Source of the DNA: Acidobacteriota bacterium
GTDB lineage: Bacteria > Acidobacteriota > Terriglobia > Terriglobales > Acidobacteriaceae
Direction: 5' to 3'
Length of the DNA: 64,000 nt
Assembly (NCBI GenBank): GCA_013288805.1
Contig: JABDBE010000008.1
Location: forward strand, 1 to 64,000
The notes below the pieces were generated by a model, which saw only the letters and a list, made by a program, of their open reading frames with translations, made no database searches and had not been told where the DNA came from. The translations under genes were made by a program, and so were the position numbers. Each line of letters begins with the position of its first letter. Positions within the stretch are counted from its first letter, which is position 1. Below, piece after piece: positions 18,620 to 28,013 of the stretch.

Positions 18620-20046
18620 AGCGCATAGCCATCATCGGTGGCGGAATCTCAGGATTGTCGGCTGCCTTCGCGCTCGAAAAGCGGCGCCAGGCTGGAGCTT
18701 CGCTGGAATACGCTCTGTTTGAGTCCAACCCGCGGTTCGGGGGAGTGCTGGTTACAGAACGCGTGGACGGCTGCCTGGTCGAGGCCGGGCCTGATTCGTT
18801 TCTTACCGAAAAGCCCTGGGCGAGCGACCTCAGCCGCGAAGTTGGATTGGGTGATCAACTCGTCGGGTCGAATGATGCCGACCGTATAACCTACATTTTG
18901 ACGAAGGGAAAATTGGTAGTGATCCCCAACGGCCTGATGTTCATGGTGCCCACCAAGATCACGCCCACTATGTTGTCGCCGTTGTTTTCTACGCGCACCA
19001 AACTGCAGATGGCTCGCGAATGGTTCCATCCTCCGCGAAAGGCCAATGCGGATGAGACTGTCGCTTCCTTTGTCGAGCGCCATTACGGTCCTGAAATGGT
19101 GGACCGTCTCGCGGATCCGCTACTTTCTGGCGTGTATGGTGGCGAGGCTGCACAACTCAGCGTGCGCGCCGTTCTACCGCGTTTTGCCGAGATGGAAGCT
19201 ACATATGGCAGCCTGGGCCGAGCCATGCTGGCCGCTCGTAAAAAGATGGGGCATGCTTCGAAGGTTTCGGCAAGGCCGCTGTTCACATCGCTGAAAGATG
19301 GGATGCAACAGTTGGTGGATGCGATAGTGTCTCGTCTCCCTGCATCTGCACTCAACGCCAATACTCCGGTGCAACGGGTCGAGCGGCCGAATGGGGGATG
19401 GGTGATTTCCGCCGGCTACGCTTCCGATGAATTCGACGCAGTAATTATGGCCATACCTGCGTATTCGGCGGCGGAACTGCTAAGCACGACCAATGATGGT
19501 CTCGCCGCCGAGCTCCGCGGCATCCAGTACACGTCGTCCGTCACAGTCAATCTCGGCTACGACCGCACTGTGCGGGCGTCTCTGCCGCCGGGATTTGGTT
19601 TTCTTGTGCCTCGCAGCGAAGGCAAACGCATGCTCGCGGCCACGTTCGTGCACAACAAGTTTCCACACCGCGCTCCAAACGATCGCGCCCTGCTTCGCTG
19701 CTTCGTTGGCGGAGCGCGCAACGAGCGGGTTCTCGAGGCTCCCGATGAAGAAATCGTCCGCATGGTTCATGAAGAGCTTGGCCAGATCATCAAGCTGAGG
19801 GCTGATCCGCTTTTCACGCGCGTCTACCGCTGGAGGCGCTCAATGGCGCAATACGGAGTCGGTCATTTGGAGCGGTTGCAGCGCATCGACAGCCTGCTAC
19901 AGTCGCTTCACGGGGTGGCGCTCGCAGGCAATGGATACCGCGGAATTGGAGTGCCCGATTGTGTCCGATCAGGAAGCGAGGCGGCGATCAAAGCTTTGCT
20001 CGCGATTGGATTGTCAGAGGGCACCTCGCAGCGGGTCGCCTCCTAA
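18616..20046 (+). CDS. hemY: protoporphyrinogen/coproporphyrinogen oxidase (FAD-dependent)
   Basis: 476 aa. The N-terminal dinucleotide-binding motif is I-A-I-I-G-G-G-I-S-G-L-S-A. It is followed by RFGGVLVTER and EAGPDSFLTEKP, both characteristic of HemY-type oxidases. The C-terminus has GNGYRGIGVPDCVRSG, the FAD-closing motif. The enzyme uses oxygen to oxidise the porphyrinogen, so the route encoded here is oxygen-dependent. ATGA overlap with hemH places it in the hemEHY operon. Whether it takes proto- or coproporphyrinogen cannot be settled by eye. Confidence 0.95.
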   Translation: MKRIAIIGGGISGLSAAFALEKRRQAGASLEYALFESNPRFGGVLVTERVDGCLVEAGPDSFLTEKPWASDLSREVGLGDQLVGSNDADRITYILTKGKLVVIPNGLMFMVPTKITPTMLSPLFSTRTKLQMAREWFHPPRKANADETVASFVERHYGPEMVDRLADPLLSGVYGGEAAQLSVRAVLPRFAEMEATYGSLGRAMLAARKKMGHASKVSARPLFTSLKDGMQQLVDAIVSRLPASALNANTPVQRVERPNGGWVISAGYASDEFDAVIMAIPAYSAAELLSTTNDGLAAELRGIQYTSSVTVNLGYDRTVRASLPPGFGFLVPRSEGKRMLAATFVHNKFPHRAPNDRALLRCFVGGARNERVLEAPDEEIVRMVHEELGQIIKLRADPLFTRVYRWRRSMAQYGVGHLERLQRIDSLLQSLHGVALAGNGYRGIGVPDCVRSGSEAAIKALLAIGLSEGTSQRVAS

Positions 20047-20077
20047 GGCACGTCTTCTTCCCAAACCTCGATGGAAC

Positions 20078-21454
20078 TCACGCTGCGCAAGCTTCGTCGA
20101 TCGCCTCTTGCAATTGCATCACCGCCCAATCAATTTGCTCAGAGGTGATGACCGCGGGCGGCGCGATCAGCACATGATCGCCCGAGACTCCGTCCACGCA
20201 TCCCTGCATGGGATAAACCAGCAGTCCTCTTTTCACCGCCGCTTGCGCCACGCGACCGGCAAAATTTAGTTCCGACGCGAATGGCTGCTTCGTAGCTTTG
20301 TCAGCCACGAACTCAACTGCCCACAGCAGTCCAATTCCGCGCACATCGCCAACTGGCTTTGCATCGTGCAACCCATCGAGCGCTTGGCCCAGGGTCGCGG
20401 CCGTCGAGCCTTGCCGATCGGAATCCGCAGCCTCTACCAGCTTTCGCTCCTGCAGAAATCTCAGCACAGCCCTGCCTGCGGCCAGCGAGATCGGATGCGA
20501 GTTGTAGGTGAACCCGTGCAGAAAAGCTCCGGATCCGTCAGCGATCGCGCTTGCTACTTTCTTCGAAACCAGAACCGCACCCAGCGGCGCGTAACCACTC
20601 GATAACCCCTTGGCGGTGACGAGAAGGTCAGGAGCAACGTCCCAGTGGTCGACGGCAAAATTCCGCCCGGTGCGGCCCATGCCGGTCATCACTTCATCGG
20701 CGATTAGAAGAACGCCGTGACGGCGGCAGATCTCCGCAACTTTCTGCAGATAGCCGGACGGCGGCACGACCGCGCCCAGGGTCGCTCCGCTGACTGGTTC
20801 AACAATGAAGGCGGCCACCTCGCCCTTTGCGGCCTCGATCGCTTGCTCCAATTCTGCGGCATACTCCTGCCCGCAAGCGCGGCAGCTATCCGTGCAATCA
20901 AAGGCACAGCGGTAGCAATACGGAAATCCGACGTGAGCGAACTCCCGCACCATCGGACGATACATCTCGCGCCGTCGTTTATTTCCCGAGACTGACGATG
21001 CACCCAGCGTTGACCCGTGATAGCTTTGGCCGCGGCTGACCACTTGATAGCGACCTGTCTGACCGATCTCCACCTGATACTGACGCGCAAGCTTCAGCGC
21101 GGTCTCGACTGACTCCGAGCCGCCACAGGTAAAGTAAACGCAGCCGCCCTGAAAATTCTTGCCCGCAAAATCGAGCAACTCCAGCGCATACTCTTCCGCC
21201 ACCGGAGTCGTGAATTGGCTGCTGTGAACAAACTCCAGTTGTGCTGCCTGAGCCGCCATCGCCGCCGCGATCTCGACCACTCCATGCCCGATGAAATTTA
21301 CGGCCGCAGATCCGGAGAAATCAAGATATCGCTTATCGCGCGCATCCCAGAGATAGACACCTTCACCGCGCGTGGCTGGAGGAAAAGTCCTACGGAACGA
21401 ACGCCGGAGAACGGCGGAATAGGAAGACGGATCAATCACAGGGGATTCCGGCAC
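20078..21454 (-). CDS. class III (omega-type) PLP-dependent aminotransferase
   Basis: 458 aa. The PLP lysine is K282 in VTAKGLSSGYAP; D253 in IADEVMTGMGRTG binds the ring nitrogen. The fold-type I cofactor loop GGSESVETALK is at 111-121. Family members move amino groups from omega-amino acids, diamines or 2-aminoadipate-like donors; the substrate is not clear. Residues 180-194 hold five cysteines (CYRCAFDCTDSCRAC spacing), a possible metal or disulfide insertion seen in only some members. It is convergent with the haem operon (31 nt between stops), so probably not part of it. Confidence 0.9.
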   Translation of the reverse strand: MPESPVIDPSSYSAVLRRSFRRTFPPATRGEGVYLWDARDKRYLDFSGSAAVNFIGHGVVEIAAAMAAQAAQLEFVHSSQFTTPVAEEYALELLDFAGKNFQGGCVYFTCGGSESVETALKLARQYQVEIGQTGRYQVVSRGQSYHGSTLGASSVSGNKRRREMYRPMVREFAHVGFPYCYRCAFDCTDSCRACGQEYAAELEQAIEAAKGEVAAFIVEPVSGATLGAVVPPSGYLQKVAEICRRHGVLLIADEVMTGMGRTGRNFAVDHWDVAPDLLVTAKGLSSGYAPLGAVLVSKKVASAIADGSGAFLHGFTYNSHPISLAAGRAVLRFLQERKLVEAADSDRQGSTAATLGQALDGLHDAKPVGDVRGIGLLWAVEFVADKATKQPFASELNFAGRVAQAAVKRGLLVYPMQGCVDGVSGDHVLIAPPAVITSEQIDWAVMQLQEAIDEACAA

Positions 21455-21585
21455 GCCTTCGGATTATCCGGCGGCTTGCATATAGGTGTCAAAACGTTGA
21501 GCTAGGGAATACTCAAGTGAGCATCACGAGTGAACCATGTGTCCTATCTAAACGATGAGCAGTGGCCGTGTAGAATCGGCCTTTG

Positions 21586-23253
21586 ATGGCAACTCCGGCA
21601 AATGGTCCCCGCAGCCCGATGAGCGTCTCCGCACGTTGGCTGCGCCTTTTTCAGCCGTCTCACCAGCACACTGCCTTTTCCGCCACAGTGTTGTTGATGA
21701 CGGCGATGATCCTCTCGCGGATTGTCGGCTATCTTCGCGAGGCCTACACCGCCTGGGCATTCGGAGCGGGCCCAACAACGGATGCTTACATTGCTGCCTT
21801 CCAAATTCCCGATTTCCTGGCGTACCTGGTCGCGGGAGGCACGATTTCCATCACGTTCGTCTCCATCTACACGCGATTCCTGGCGGAAAAAAGGGAGGAC
21901 GACGCACAGAAAACCTTCTCCGTGATTATTACAGTCATGACCCTGGTGCTGGGGATCGGTGTCATTCTCGCGGAGATCTTCGCGCCGCAAATCACGCGGC
22001 TCATGTTCCACAACTTCAAGCCCGAACAGATTGATCTTTGCGTGCATCTGACCCGCATTCTGCTGCCGGCCCAAATCTTGTTCTACGTTGGTGGCGTTGT
22101 TTCCGCAGTTTTGTCTTCGCGCCGGCTTTTTCTTTTCCCGGCCTTGGGGCCATTAATTTATAACGGTTTCATCATTCTGGGCGGCATCACGCTTTCCCAT
22201 TCGTTCGGAATCGCATCGCTGGCATACGGGGCGCTCGCAGGTACTTTCGTCGGACCGTTCCTCATCAACGCAATCGGAGCCGCACGCGTAGGTGCCGGTT
22301 ACCGCGTTTCGTTCGACGTGCGCAATTCAGCCTTTCGCGAATGGGTCCGAATGTCGATTCCTTTAATGATCGGAGTCTCGCTGGTCAGCGCCGACGACTG
22401 GATTCTGCGTTACTTCGCATCCGATGCCGCTGGGGCAATCAGTCACATCAACTATGCCAAGCGTCTGCTCGCTGTGCCGATCGCGATTCTGGGACAAGCC
22501 GTTGGCCAAGCCTCGCTGCCATTCTTTGCCCGCTTGTTTGGAGAAAAACGAATGCAGGAGTTTGCCGACACGGTAAATGGGTCGGTCTATCGGACCGCTG
22601 CCGCTGCGCTCCTCGCGACGAGTCTGATGATGGCAGCCGCGCTCCCTCTGATTGATCTGGTATACCGGCTGCCACACGGACACTTCGTTTTCTCTGACTC
22701 GCAGGCCACGGCAGCTTACTTCTTCTGGTTTTCCGTGTCCCTGGTGTTCTGGTCGGCACAGGGACTTTATGCGCGTGCTTTCTACGCGGCCGGAAACACA
22801 CTCACACCAATGGTCGCCAGCAGCCTGATTACGATCGCATCGCTGCCCATGTACCGCGCGCTCTACCACGCCTTCTCATCTGTCGGACTTGCTCTTGCTT
22901 CCGATCTCGGCATCGCAGCCAACTGCCTGGCCATGGCGATTCTGCTGCACTTTCGCAAGCTGGTTCGATGGAACGAATTGCAATGGGGAGAGTTGGGAAA
23001 AGCCACCATCACCGCAGCCGCGGCGGGATTCTTGAGTTACCGTGTGGCGCGCGCAATCATGGTTAATGGCAGCCGCATTGCCGATATCGAAGCGCTTGGA
23101 CTGATCGGCATCACTTGGGCAGGGGCGGTTGCGGCGGGATTGTGGCTGACGCGGTCTCAGTTGCCGGGCGATCTGCGCCGACGCAAAGGGCCAGTCCTCC
23201 CCCGCGTGGCGGAAAGACAAGCCGAAGATTTGACCAAGGGAATTGTGCCGTAG
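21586..23253 (+). CDS. murJ: MurJ/MviN-family lipid II flippase
   Basis: 555 aa with about 14 membrane spans. The early segment SRIVGYLREAYTAWAFGAG and the block F-Q-I-P-D-F-L-A-Y-L-V-A-G-G are MurJ hallmarks; a charged cavity residue Arg is in SRIVGYLRE. MurJ flips lipid-linked peptidoglycan precursor across the inner membrane. An ATG is preferred over the TTG one codon earlier. It precedes a convergent bactofilin gene, another envelope function. A related polysaccharide flippase role is the main alternative. Confidence 0.9.
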   Translation: MATPANGPRSPMSVSARWLRLFQPSHQHTAFSATVLLMTAMILSRIVGYLREAYTAWAFGAGPTTDAYIAAFQIPDFLAYLVAGGTISITFVSIYTRFLAEKREDDAQKTFSVIITVMTLVLGIGVILAEIFAPQITRLMFHNFKPEQIDLCVHLTRILLPAQILFYVGGVVSAVLSSRRLFLFPALGPLIYNGFIILGGITLSHSFGIASLAYGALAGTFVGPFLINAIGAARVGAGYRVSFDVRNSAFREWVRMSIPLMIGVSLVSADDWILRYFASDAAGAISHINYAKRLLAVPIAILGQAVGQASLPFFARLFGEKRMQEFADTVNGSVYRTAAAALLATSLMMAAALPLIDLVYRLPHGHFVFSDSQATAAYFFWFSVSLVFWSAQGLYARAFYAAGNTLTPMVASSLITIASLPMYRALYHAFSSVGLALASDLGIAANCLAMAILLHFRKLVRWNELQWGELGKATITAAAAGFLSYRVARAIMVNGSRIADIEALGLIGITWAGAVAAGLWLTRSQLPGDLRRRKGPVLPRVAERQAEDLTKGIVP

Positions 23254-23312
23254 ACAAGCTCCCAGGTCCCAACCACTACTCTAGGTGATCGAGACCTGAA
23301 AATAAGGCCTAA

Positions 23313-23837
23313 CTAGGCTCGGGCTGCGACCGCTTCAACCGCTGCCGGCGCTTTCACTTCTTCGCCATTCGGTTTCTGGCCGCCCTTGCGAATATCGATG
23401 CCGCCCTTGAAGAACGCGCCATCTTCAATCGAGATGCGGGCCGCAACCACGTCGCCGGTAAGCGAACCGTCGCTACGAATGTCCACCCGATCGCTGGCCG
23501 TCAGATTGCCGCGCACCTTCCCCAGGACCACGATCTCACGCGCATTGATATTCGCGGCCACCACGCCATTGCGGCCAACCGTAACCCGGTTGCCGGCGAG
23601 GTTGATGGAACCTTCCACGCGACCGTCAATATAAAGCGACTCCGAGCCTGTTACTTCGCCCTTGATCACCAGCGATTTCCCGATCGTCGCCTGGTCCGCT
23701 GTGCTGGCCGCAACTGCCGGACGAGGTGCGCTGGCGGGTTCGCTCGGCGCAGACGACACCGGACTTGGCATGGCGGGACGCTCTGGCTCACCTGGCCGCG
23801 AAGGTGTCGTAGAAGGCTGATTAGTGGGTTTCCACAT
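23313..23837 (-). CDS. bactofilin (polymer-forming cytoskeletal protein)
   Basis: 174 aa. A Pro/Ser/Ala-rich N-terminal tail (about 45 residues) is followed by the DUF583 beta-helix from about residue 50 to 155, with repeated hydrophobic turns such as SLYIDGRVEGSI, VTVGRNGVVAANI and VDIRSDGSLTGDV. A short Ala-rich tail ends it. Bactofilins self-assemble without nucleotide into filaments that place cell-wall enzymes. Its position beside murJ fits an envelope role. The start is the ATG behind AGGAAAGGA. Confidence 0.92.
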   Translation of the reverse strand: MWKPTNQPSTTPSRPGEPERPAMPSPVSSAPSEPASAPRPAVAASTADQATIGKSLVIKGEVTGSESLYIDGRVEGSINLAGNRVTVGRNGVVAANINAREIVVLGKVRGNLTASDRVDIRSDGSLTGDVVAARISIEDGAFFKGGIDIRKGGQKPNGEEVKAPAAVEAVAARA

Positions 23838-23856
23838 GTCGAAAAATTCCTTTCCT

Positions 23857-23983
23857 CACAAGTAGGTTAAACGGTCAAGCCCGCACTTTGGTGACCAAAC
23901 AAATTCTACTCCCGCTTCCAGCCCAAGTCTTGTGGAAATTCTGTGCTTTCTACGGTTTTCGACCCTTTCGTAACCTACTTGTG
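23857..23983. promoter_or_regulatory. 13-bp perfect inverted repeat across the bactofilin-rnr intergenic region
   Basis: CACAAGTAGGTTA at 23857-23869 recurs as its exact reverse complement at 23971-23983, about 100 nt away, in the divergent promoter region of bactofilin and RNase R. The left arm overlaps the likely 5' leader of bactofilin. Two separated copies of one binding site, or the arms of a long RNA stem, are both possible. Confidence 0.4.
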
Positions 23984-24108
23984 CACGGGCGAGGAAACGA
24001 ACCCAATGTAATTCCTGCCGCGTAATATCCGGTTTCTATACAGTCTCGGGTAATAGACCGGCGATACTTGGCAAAACCATCGCGGCAACCACACCGGAGT
24101 ATTATGGT

Positions 24109-26661
24109 TTGAGCCGCAAACCATCCACGATCTTGGACAGACTCTCCGATTCCGTCATCCTCAAGAAGATCGAACGCCAGCCTAAGAGCATGGCTGGCTT
24201 CAAGCAACTGGTGCGCGAACTGGGGCTTCACGGCGACGCACGCCATGAACTCTCCAATCGCCTGCAGACTCTTGTAGGCAGCGGTCAACTGGTTGAGGTC
24301 GACTCGGACCGTTATGCAATTCCAAAGGCTTCCGCAAGCAAAAATGCTTTGGTCGGAAGGCTGAGCATGCATCGTGACGGCTACGGGTTTGTCACTCCCG
24401 ATCCTGCTACCCTCGACCCACGCCTGAAGGCTCAACTCTCCGGAGATATTTTCATTCCGCCACCCGCAGTCGGTTCGGCGATGCATGGGGACCGCGTGCT
24501 GGTAGAGGTTGGCACGATCCGCCCCGACGGTCGCGCCGAAGGCCGCATTGTGCGCCCCGTCGTGCGTGCTCATAGCACGGTCGTCGGAATCTTTCATCAT
24601 GGCAATCGTGGCAACTATGTGACCCCGACTGACCAGAAGATTTCTCAGGACATCGTAATTCCGCCGGGGATGGAATATCCAGAGGAACAAAGTAGCGCCG
24701 CCACCCCACCGACTGTCCCGAAGCCGTCCAATCCGAGCCGGGGAGGCGATACGGTTTCAAAGAGAACGAAATCCGTCGATCGCGTTCTCGGCGACGAAGC
24801 CGCCCGCCGCGAATGGAACGATCTCGAAGGGGTAGTTGTGGATGTGGAAATTACCGACTGGCCGTCTGCCACGCAGAATCCGCGGGGAAGAGTAGTTGAG
24901 ATTCTTGGCTACGAAGACGATTTCGGCGTCGATGTCGAAGTTGTTATCCGAAAGTTTCACCTGCCGCACCGTTTCCCAGCGGAGGTTCTCGCCCAAGCAC
25001 AAAGTATTGAGCCGATCATTCCAGCCCCTGAGGTCCAGAAGCGGCGGGATTTCCGCGATCTCCCGATCGTCACCATCGACGGAGAGACCGCCCGCGACTT
25101 CGACGATGCCGTCACTGTCGGTCAAATTGAGGGCGGAAACTACGAACTCCAGGTACATATCGCCGACGTCGCCCACTACGTCACGCCCGATTCGGCGCTC
25201 GATCAGGAAGCGCGGCTGCGCGGCACCAGCGTTTATTTCCCCGACCGCGCCGTGCCTATGCTGCCGCTTGAGCTTTCGACCGACATCTGCAGCCTGCGCC
25301 CTCACGTCGACCGGCTCGTGCTTTCCTGCGTTATGCAAATTGACCACCGTGGCGAAATCCTAGGCTATCAGCTGTGCGAAGGCGTCATTCGTTCCGCCGA
25401 ACGTATGACCTATACCGACGTGAACGCGGTCCTCGAAGGCGATGCCGGCATGCGAAAGCGTTACGCAGACCTGGTTAGTACTTTCGAGATGATGCGTGAC
25501 CTCGCCTTGATTCTGAAACGCAAGCGCGAGCGGCGCGGTTCTATCGATTTCGATCTGCCTGAGCCGGTAATCGAATTCGACGAATTCGGATTGATGAAGA
25601 GCATCACTCGCTCCGAGCGCAATATCGCGCATCGCCTGATTGAAGAGTTCATGCTCTCGGCCAACGAATGTGTCGCCGGATATCTCGAGAACAAGCGCGT
25701 GGCTTCGCTCTATCGCATCCACGAGAAACCTGATGCCAAGCGGGTTTACGACTTCGAAGTCATCGCCGCGGCCTTCGGATATTCTCTCGGCGTGGGTGCT
25801 CTACCCATTCAGCGGGTGCAGTTCAAGTCTGAGCGTCGCGCCAACCACGGCACCGGCAAACGCCCATGGGAAATCGAAATCCCCAAAGAGGTTCACATCA
25901 CGCCCCGCATGTACCAGAAGTTGACCGAGAAAATCGCAGGCAAGCCGGAAGAGCGAATTCTTTCTTACCTGATGCTGCGTTCGTTGAAACAAGCCCGCTA
26001 TTCAGAAGAGAACCTGGGACACTTCGCATTGGCGGCGCCAACCTACACGCACTTCACCTCGCCCATCCGCCGCTACCCCGACCTGATCGTCCACCGCATT
26101 CTCAAAGAAGTATTGCGAGACGGCGCGAGCAATCACGTGACTCGGGCGTCTACGCAAGCGAAACACGAGGCAACGGACGCACCTTCCCCGTGGTCGAAGC
26201 GCCGTGACCATGCCGCGCATCGCGACGCGCTTGAACCACTCGGAGGTCCAATCTCCTTGGAAGAGCTTCGGGAGATCGCCGAGGAATCGAGCCGAGCAGA
26301 ACGTCGCGCCGACGAAGCCGAACGCGATCTCATGGAGTGGAAGAAGGTCAAATTCATGCAGGACCGGGTCGGCGAAGACTTCGACGGCTTGATCATCAGC
26401 GTCACCAAGTTCGGATTCTTCGTCGAACTCACCGACCTGTTTATCGAAGGCCTGGTCCCGCTGGATTCGCTAATCGACGACCGCTATACCTTTCACGAGA
26501 ACACACGCGAAATCATCGGCCAGCGCAATCGCAAGATTTATGGCCTGGGACAAAAGATTCGCGTGCTAGTCGATCGCATCGACCCGGTCGAAAAGAAAAT
26601 TCAGTTCGCCGTATTCGAGGAAAAACCGCAACGGCCCGCGAAGCGAAAACGGAGACCGTAA
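24109..26661 (+). CDS. rnr: ribonuclease R
   Basis: 850 aa, TTG start behind GGAG. The domain order is an N-terminal winged-helix-like region, a cold-shock OB domain (VGRLSMHRDGYGFVTP, near residues 80-95), the RNB exonuclease core with metal-binding aspartates in TIDGETARDFDDAV (about 325-338), a C-terminal S1 domain (near 755-830) and a basic tail. A 3'-5' exoribonuclease that degrades structured RNA, rRNA fragments and tmRNA-tagged messages. An insertion rich in Pro/Ser/Thr lies between the OB domains (about residues 185-235), and another of about 45 residues follows the HFTSPIRRYPDL block. Confidence 0.95.
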   Translation: MSRKPSTILDRLSDSVILKKIERQPKSMAGFKQLVRELGLHGDARHELSNRLQTLVGSGQLVEVDSDRYAIPKASASKNALVGRLSMHRDGYGFVTPDPATLDPRLKAQLSGDIFIPPPAVGSAMHGDRVLVEVGTIRPDGRAEGRIVRPVVRAHSTVVGIFHHGNRGNYVTPTDQKISQDIVIPPGMEYPEEQSSAATPPTVPKPSNPSRGGDTVSKRTKSVDRVLGDEAARREWNDLEGVVVDVEITDWPSATQNPRGRVVEILGYEDDFGVDVEVVIRKFHLPHRFPAEVLAQAQSIEPIIPAPEVQKRRDFRDLPIVTIDGETARDFDDAVTVGQIEGGNYELQVHIADVAHYVTPDSALDQEARLRGTSVYFPDRAVPMLPLELSTDICSLRPHVDRLVLSCVMQIDHRGEILGYQLCEGVIRSAERMTYTDVNAVLEGDAGMRKRYADLVSTFEMMRDLALILKRKRERRGSIDFDLPEPVIEFDEFGLMKSITRSERNIAHRLIEEFMLSANECVAGYLENKRVASLYRIHEKPDAKRVYDFEVIAAAFGYSLGVGALPIQRVQFKSERRANHGTGKRPWEIEIPKEVHITPRMYQKLTEKIAGKPEERILSYLMLRSLKQARYSEENLGHFALAAPTYTHFTSPIRRYPDLIVHRILKEVLRDGASNHVTRASTQAKHEATDAPSPWSKRRDHAAHRDALEPLGGPISLEELREIAEESSRAERRADEAERDLMEWKKVKFMQDRVGEDFDGLIISVTKFGFFVELTDLFIEGLVPLDSLIDDRYTFHENTREIIGQRNRKIYGLGQKIRVLVDRIDPVEKKIQFAVFEEKPQRPAKRKRRP

Positions 26662-26672
26662 CTCAACTGGAG

Positions 26673-26690
26673 GACGGGCGTCCGCCCGTC
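26673..26690. repeat. GC-rich hairpin repeat GACGGGCG/CGCCCGTC behind rnr
   Basis: An 8-bp stem with a 2-nt loop 12 nt after the rnr stop, preceded by TGGAGGAC. A related GGAGGACGGGT sequence stands at 45140 and the hairpin core recurs at 61420-61438 (GACGGGC/GCCCGTC), so it belongs to a dispersed family. It is followed by a second stem GGAGC/GCTCC. Together they could protect the 3' end of rnr mRNA. Confidence 0.5.
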
Positions 26691-26826
26691 TAGCGGAGCG
26701 CAGCTCCGGAGCATTGTTGGTGGATAAAATTTGTCAACCAAACGAAAATGCTCCCGGGTGGTGTAAAATCTTCAAGTCAACCTCATCCGCTGCGGCTGGC
26801 TTGAAAGCAGCGGATTTCCTACTCGT

Positions 26827-26903
26827 CGGGACGTGGCTCAGCCTGGTAGAGCACTCGCTTGGGGTGCGAGGGGTCGGCAGTTCAAATCTGCCCGTCCCGA
26901 CCA
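26827..26903 (+). tRNA. tRNA-Pro (anticodon GGG)
   Basis: A complete 77-nt cloverleaf. The acceptor stem is CGGGACG paired with CGTCCCG, then A and an encoded CCA. The anticodon stem is CTCGC/GCGAG around the loop TTGGGGT, giving anticodon GGG, which reads CCC and CCU proline codons. The T-arm is GGCAG/CTGCC with loop TTCAAAT. The D-arm is GCTC/GAGC. It follows rnr by about 165 nt. Confidence 0.97.
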
Positions 26904-26928
26904 TTCTTTTCTGTAAAGTAATGTAAAA

Positions 26929-26951
26929 CACGAGTGGATTCCGCTCTCGTG
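26929..26951 (+). terminator. possible terminator behind tRNA-Pro
   Basis: CACGAG and CTCGTG form a 6-bp stem 26 nt after the tRNA. Downstream the sequence turns T-rich (GGTTTACCCTTTT), though without a clean U-run. Confidence 0.4.
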
Positions 26952-27111
26952 GGTTTACCCTTTTATGTGGATAAGCCCATATTCCGAACGGATTTCCTGA
27001 CGGCCTTCACACGCGTTTTTTCCGTTCTTGATAGTCCTTTGTTACTCTAAAGCCTATCCGTTTTATCCGGTTGCGAAGCAAGACCTGGAGCCATCGTTTG
27101 GCCGAATGGAA

Positions 27112-27139
27112 TTCAGGCTTCGCTATGCCGAAGTCTGAA
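27112..27139 (+). promoter_or_regulatory. 11-bp leader hairpin just before a ribosome binding site
   Basis: TTCAGGCTTCG pairs with CGAAGTCTGAA (one G-U pair) around a 6-nt loop. It ends only a few nucleotides before TAGGAG, the SD of the gene at 27159. In the mRNA this stem would abut the initiation region and could tune translation or stability. Confidence 0.45.
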
Positions 27140-27158
27140 CTATAGGAGACGTATTCTT

Positions 27159-27953
27159 TTGAAGACTTTTCTGTTCCGCTCTCTTTTTTCCCTTACTCTT
27201 TTGAACTTGCTTTTGCTCGTCTCCGTTGCCCAGCAAACGCCGTCTTCCAATCCATCCGCTTCACAGCCTGCCCAGACCTCACCGGCGCAACCAGCCGACC
27301 CGACCAAAGACGCTCAAGACAAGAAGGCCTCCGATACCAATCAAGGCACCTCGAAGGACCGCCTTTTCTATGCCCTACCGAACTTTCTGACTCTGGAGAA
27401 TGCTGGACAGGTTCCTCCGCTCACAGCCGGACAAAAATTCAAAGTCGTGACTCGGGGCTCGTTCGACTACATCCTGATTCCGTGGTACGCCGCTCTAGCT
27501 GGTATCAGCCAGGCTGAAAACAGCGAACCAGGCTACGGGCAGGGCGCGCAGGGCTATGGAAAGCGTTTCGGTGCAGCCTTCGCCGACGGCACCATCGAGA
27601 ACTTTCTGACTGGAGCGATTCTCCCGTCCGTGCTCCACCAGGACCCCCGTTTTTTTCAGCAGAGCAATGGCGGATTTGTACATCGCACGGGCTACGCGAT
27701 CAGCCGCATCTTCGTCACGCGGACCGATTCCGGGCACCAGCAATTTAATTTCTCTGAGATTTTCGGCAGCGCAGCCTCAGCCGCTATTTCCACCTACAGC
27801 TACCACCCCAGTGCAGATCGCACTTTGTCCAACACGGCGAGCGTTTGGGGAACGCAGGTTGGTTATGACACCCTCACTTACGTGGTAAAAGAGTTCTGGC
27901 CCGACATACGCCGCAAGCTGAGTAAGAAAAACAAGACCTCTCCCGCCAACTGA
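27159..27953 (+). CDS. exported protein of unknown function, acidobacterial type
   Basis: 264 aa from a TTG that follows TAGGAG at good spacing. The signal peptide (FSLTLLNLLLLVSVAQQ) is followed by a Pro/Ser/Gln/Lys-rich linker to about residue 65. The rest is a globular or membrane-associated domain with FDYILIPWYAALAGI, YGKRFGAAFADGTIENFLTG and LHQDPRFF. The glycine pattern and small-residue helices suggest outer-membrane or envelope association. No known family was recognised with confidence; it resembles proteins found repeatedly in Terriglobia. Confidence 0.72.
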   Translation: MKTFLFRSLFSLTLLNLLLLVSVAQQTPSSNPSASQPAQTSPAQPADPTKDAQDKKASDTNQGTSKDRLFYALPNFLTLENAGQVPPLTAGQKFKVVTRGSFDYILIPWYAALAGISQAENSEPGYGQGAQGYGKRFGAAFADGTIENFLTGAILPSVLHQDPRFFQQSNGGFVHRTGYAISRIFVTRTDSGHQQFNFSEIFGSAASAAISTYSYHPSADRTLSNTASVWGTQVGYDTLTYVVKEFWPDIRRKLSKKNKTSPAN

Positions 27954-28013
27954 TGCGGATACTGGGCCCTTCTGGATTACAATCGCTGGCCTGAGCTAAA
28001 ACGGAGAAGTCGC

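Noticed and set aside
26827-26903. tRNA-Pro as an attachment site for an integrated element.
   Set aside because: No integrase gene and no duplicated tRNA 3' end were found nearby; RNase R and ordinary genes flank it.
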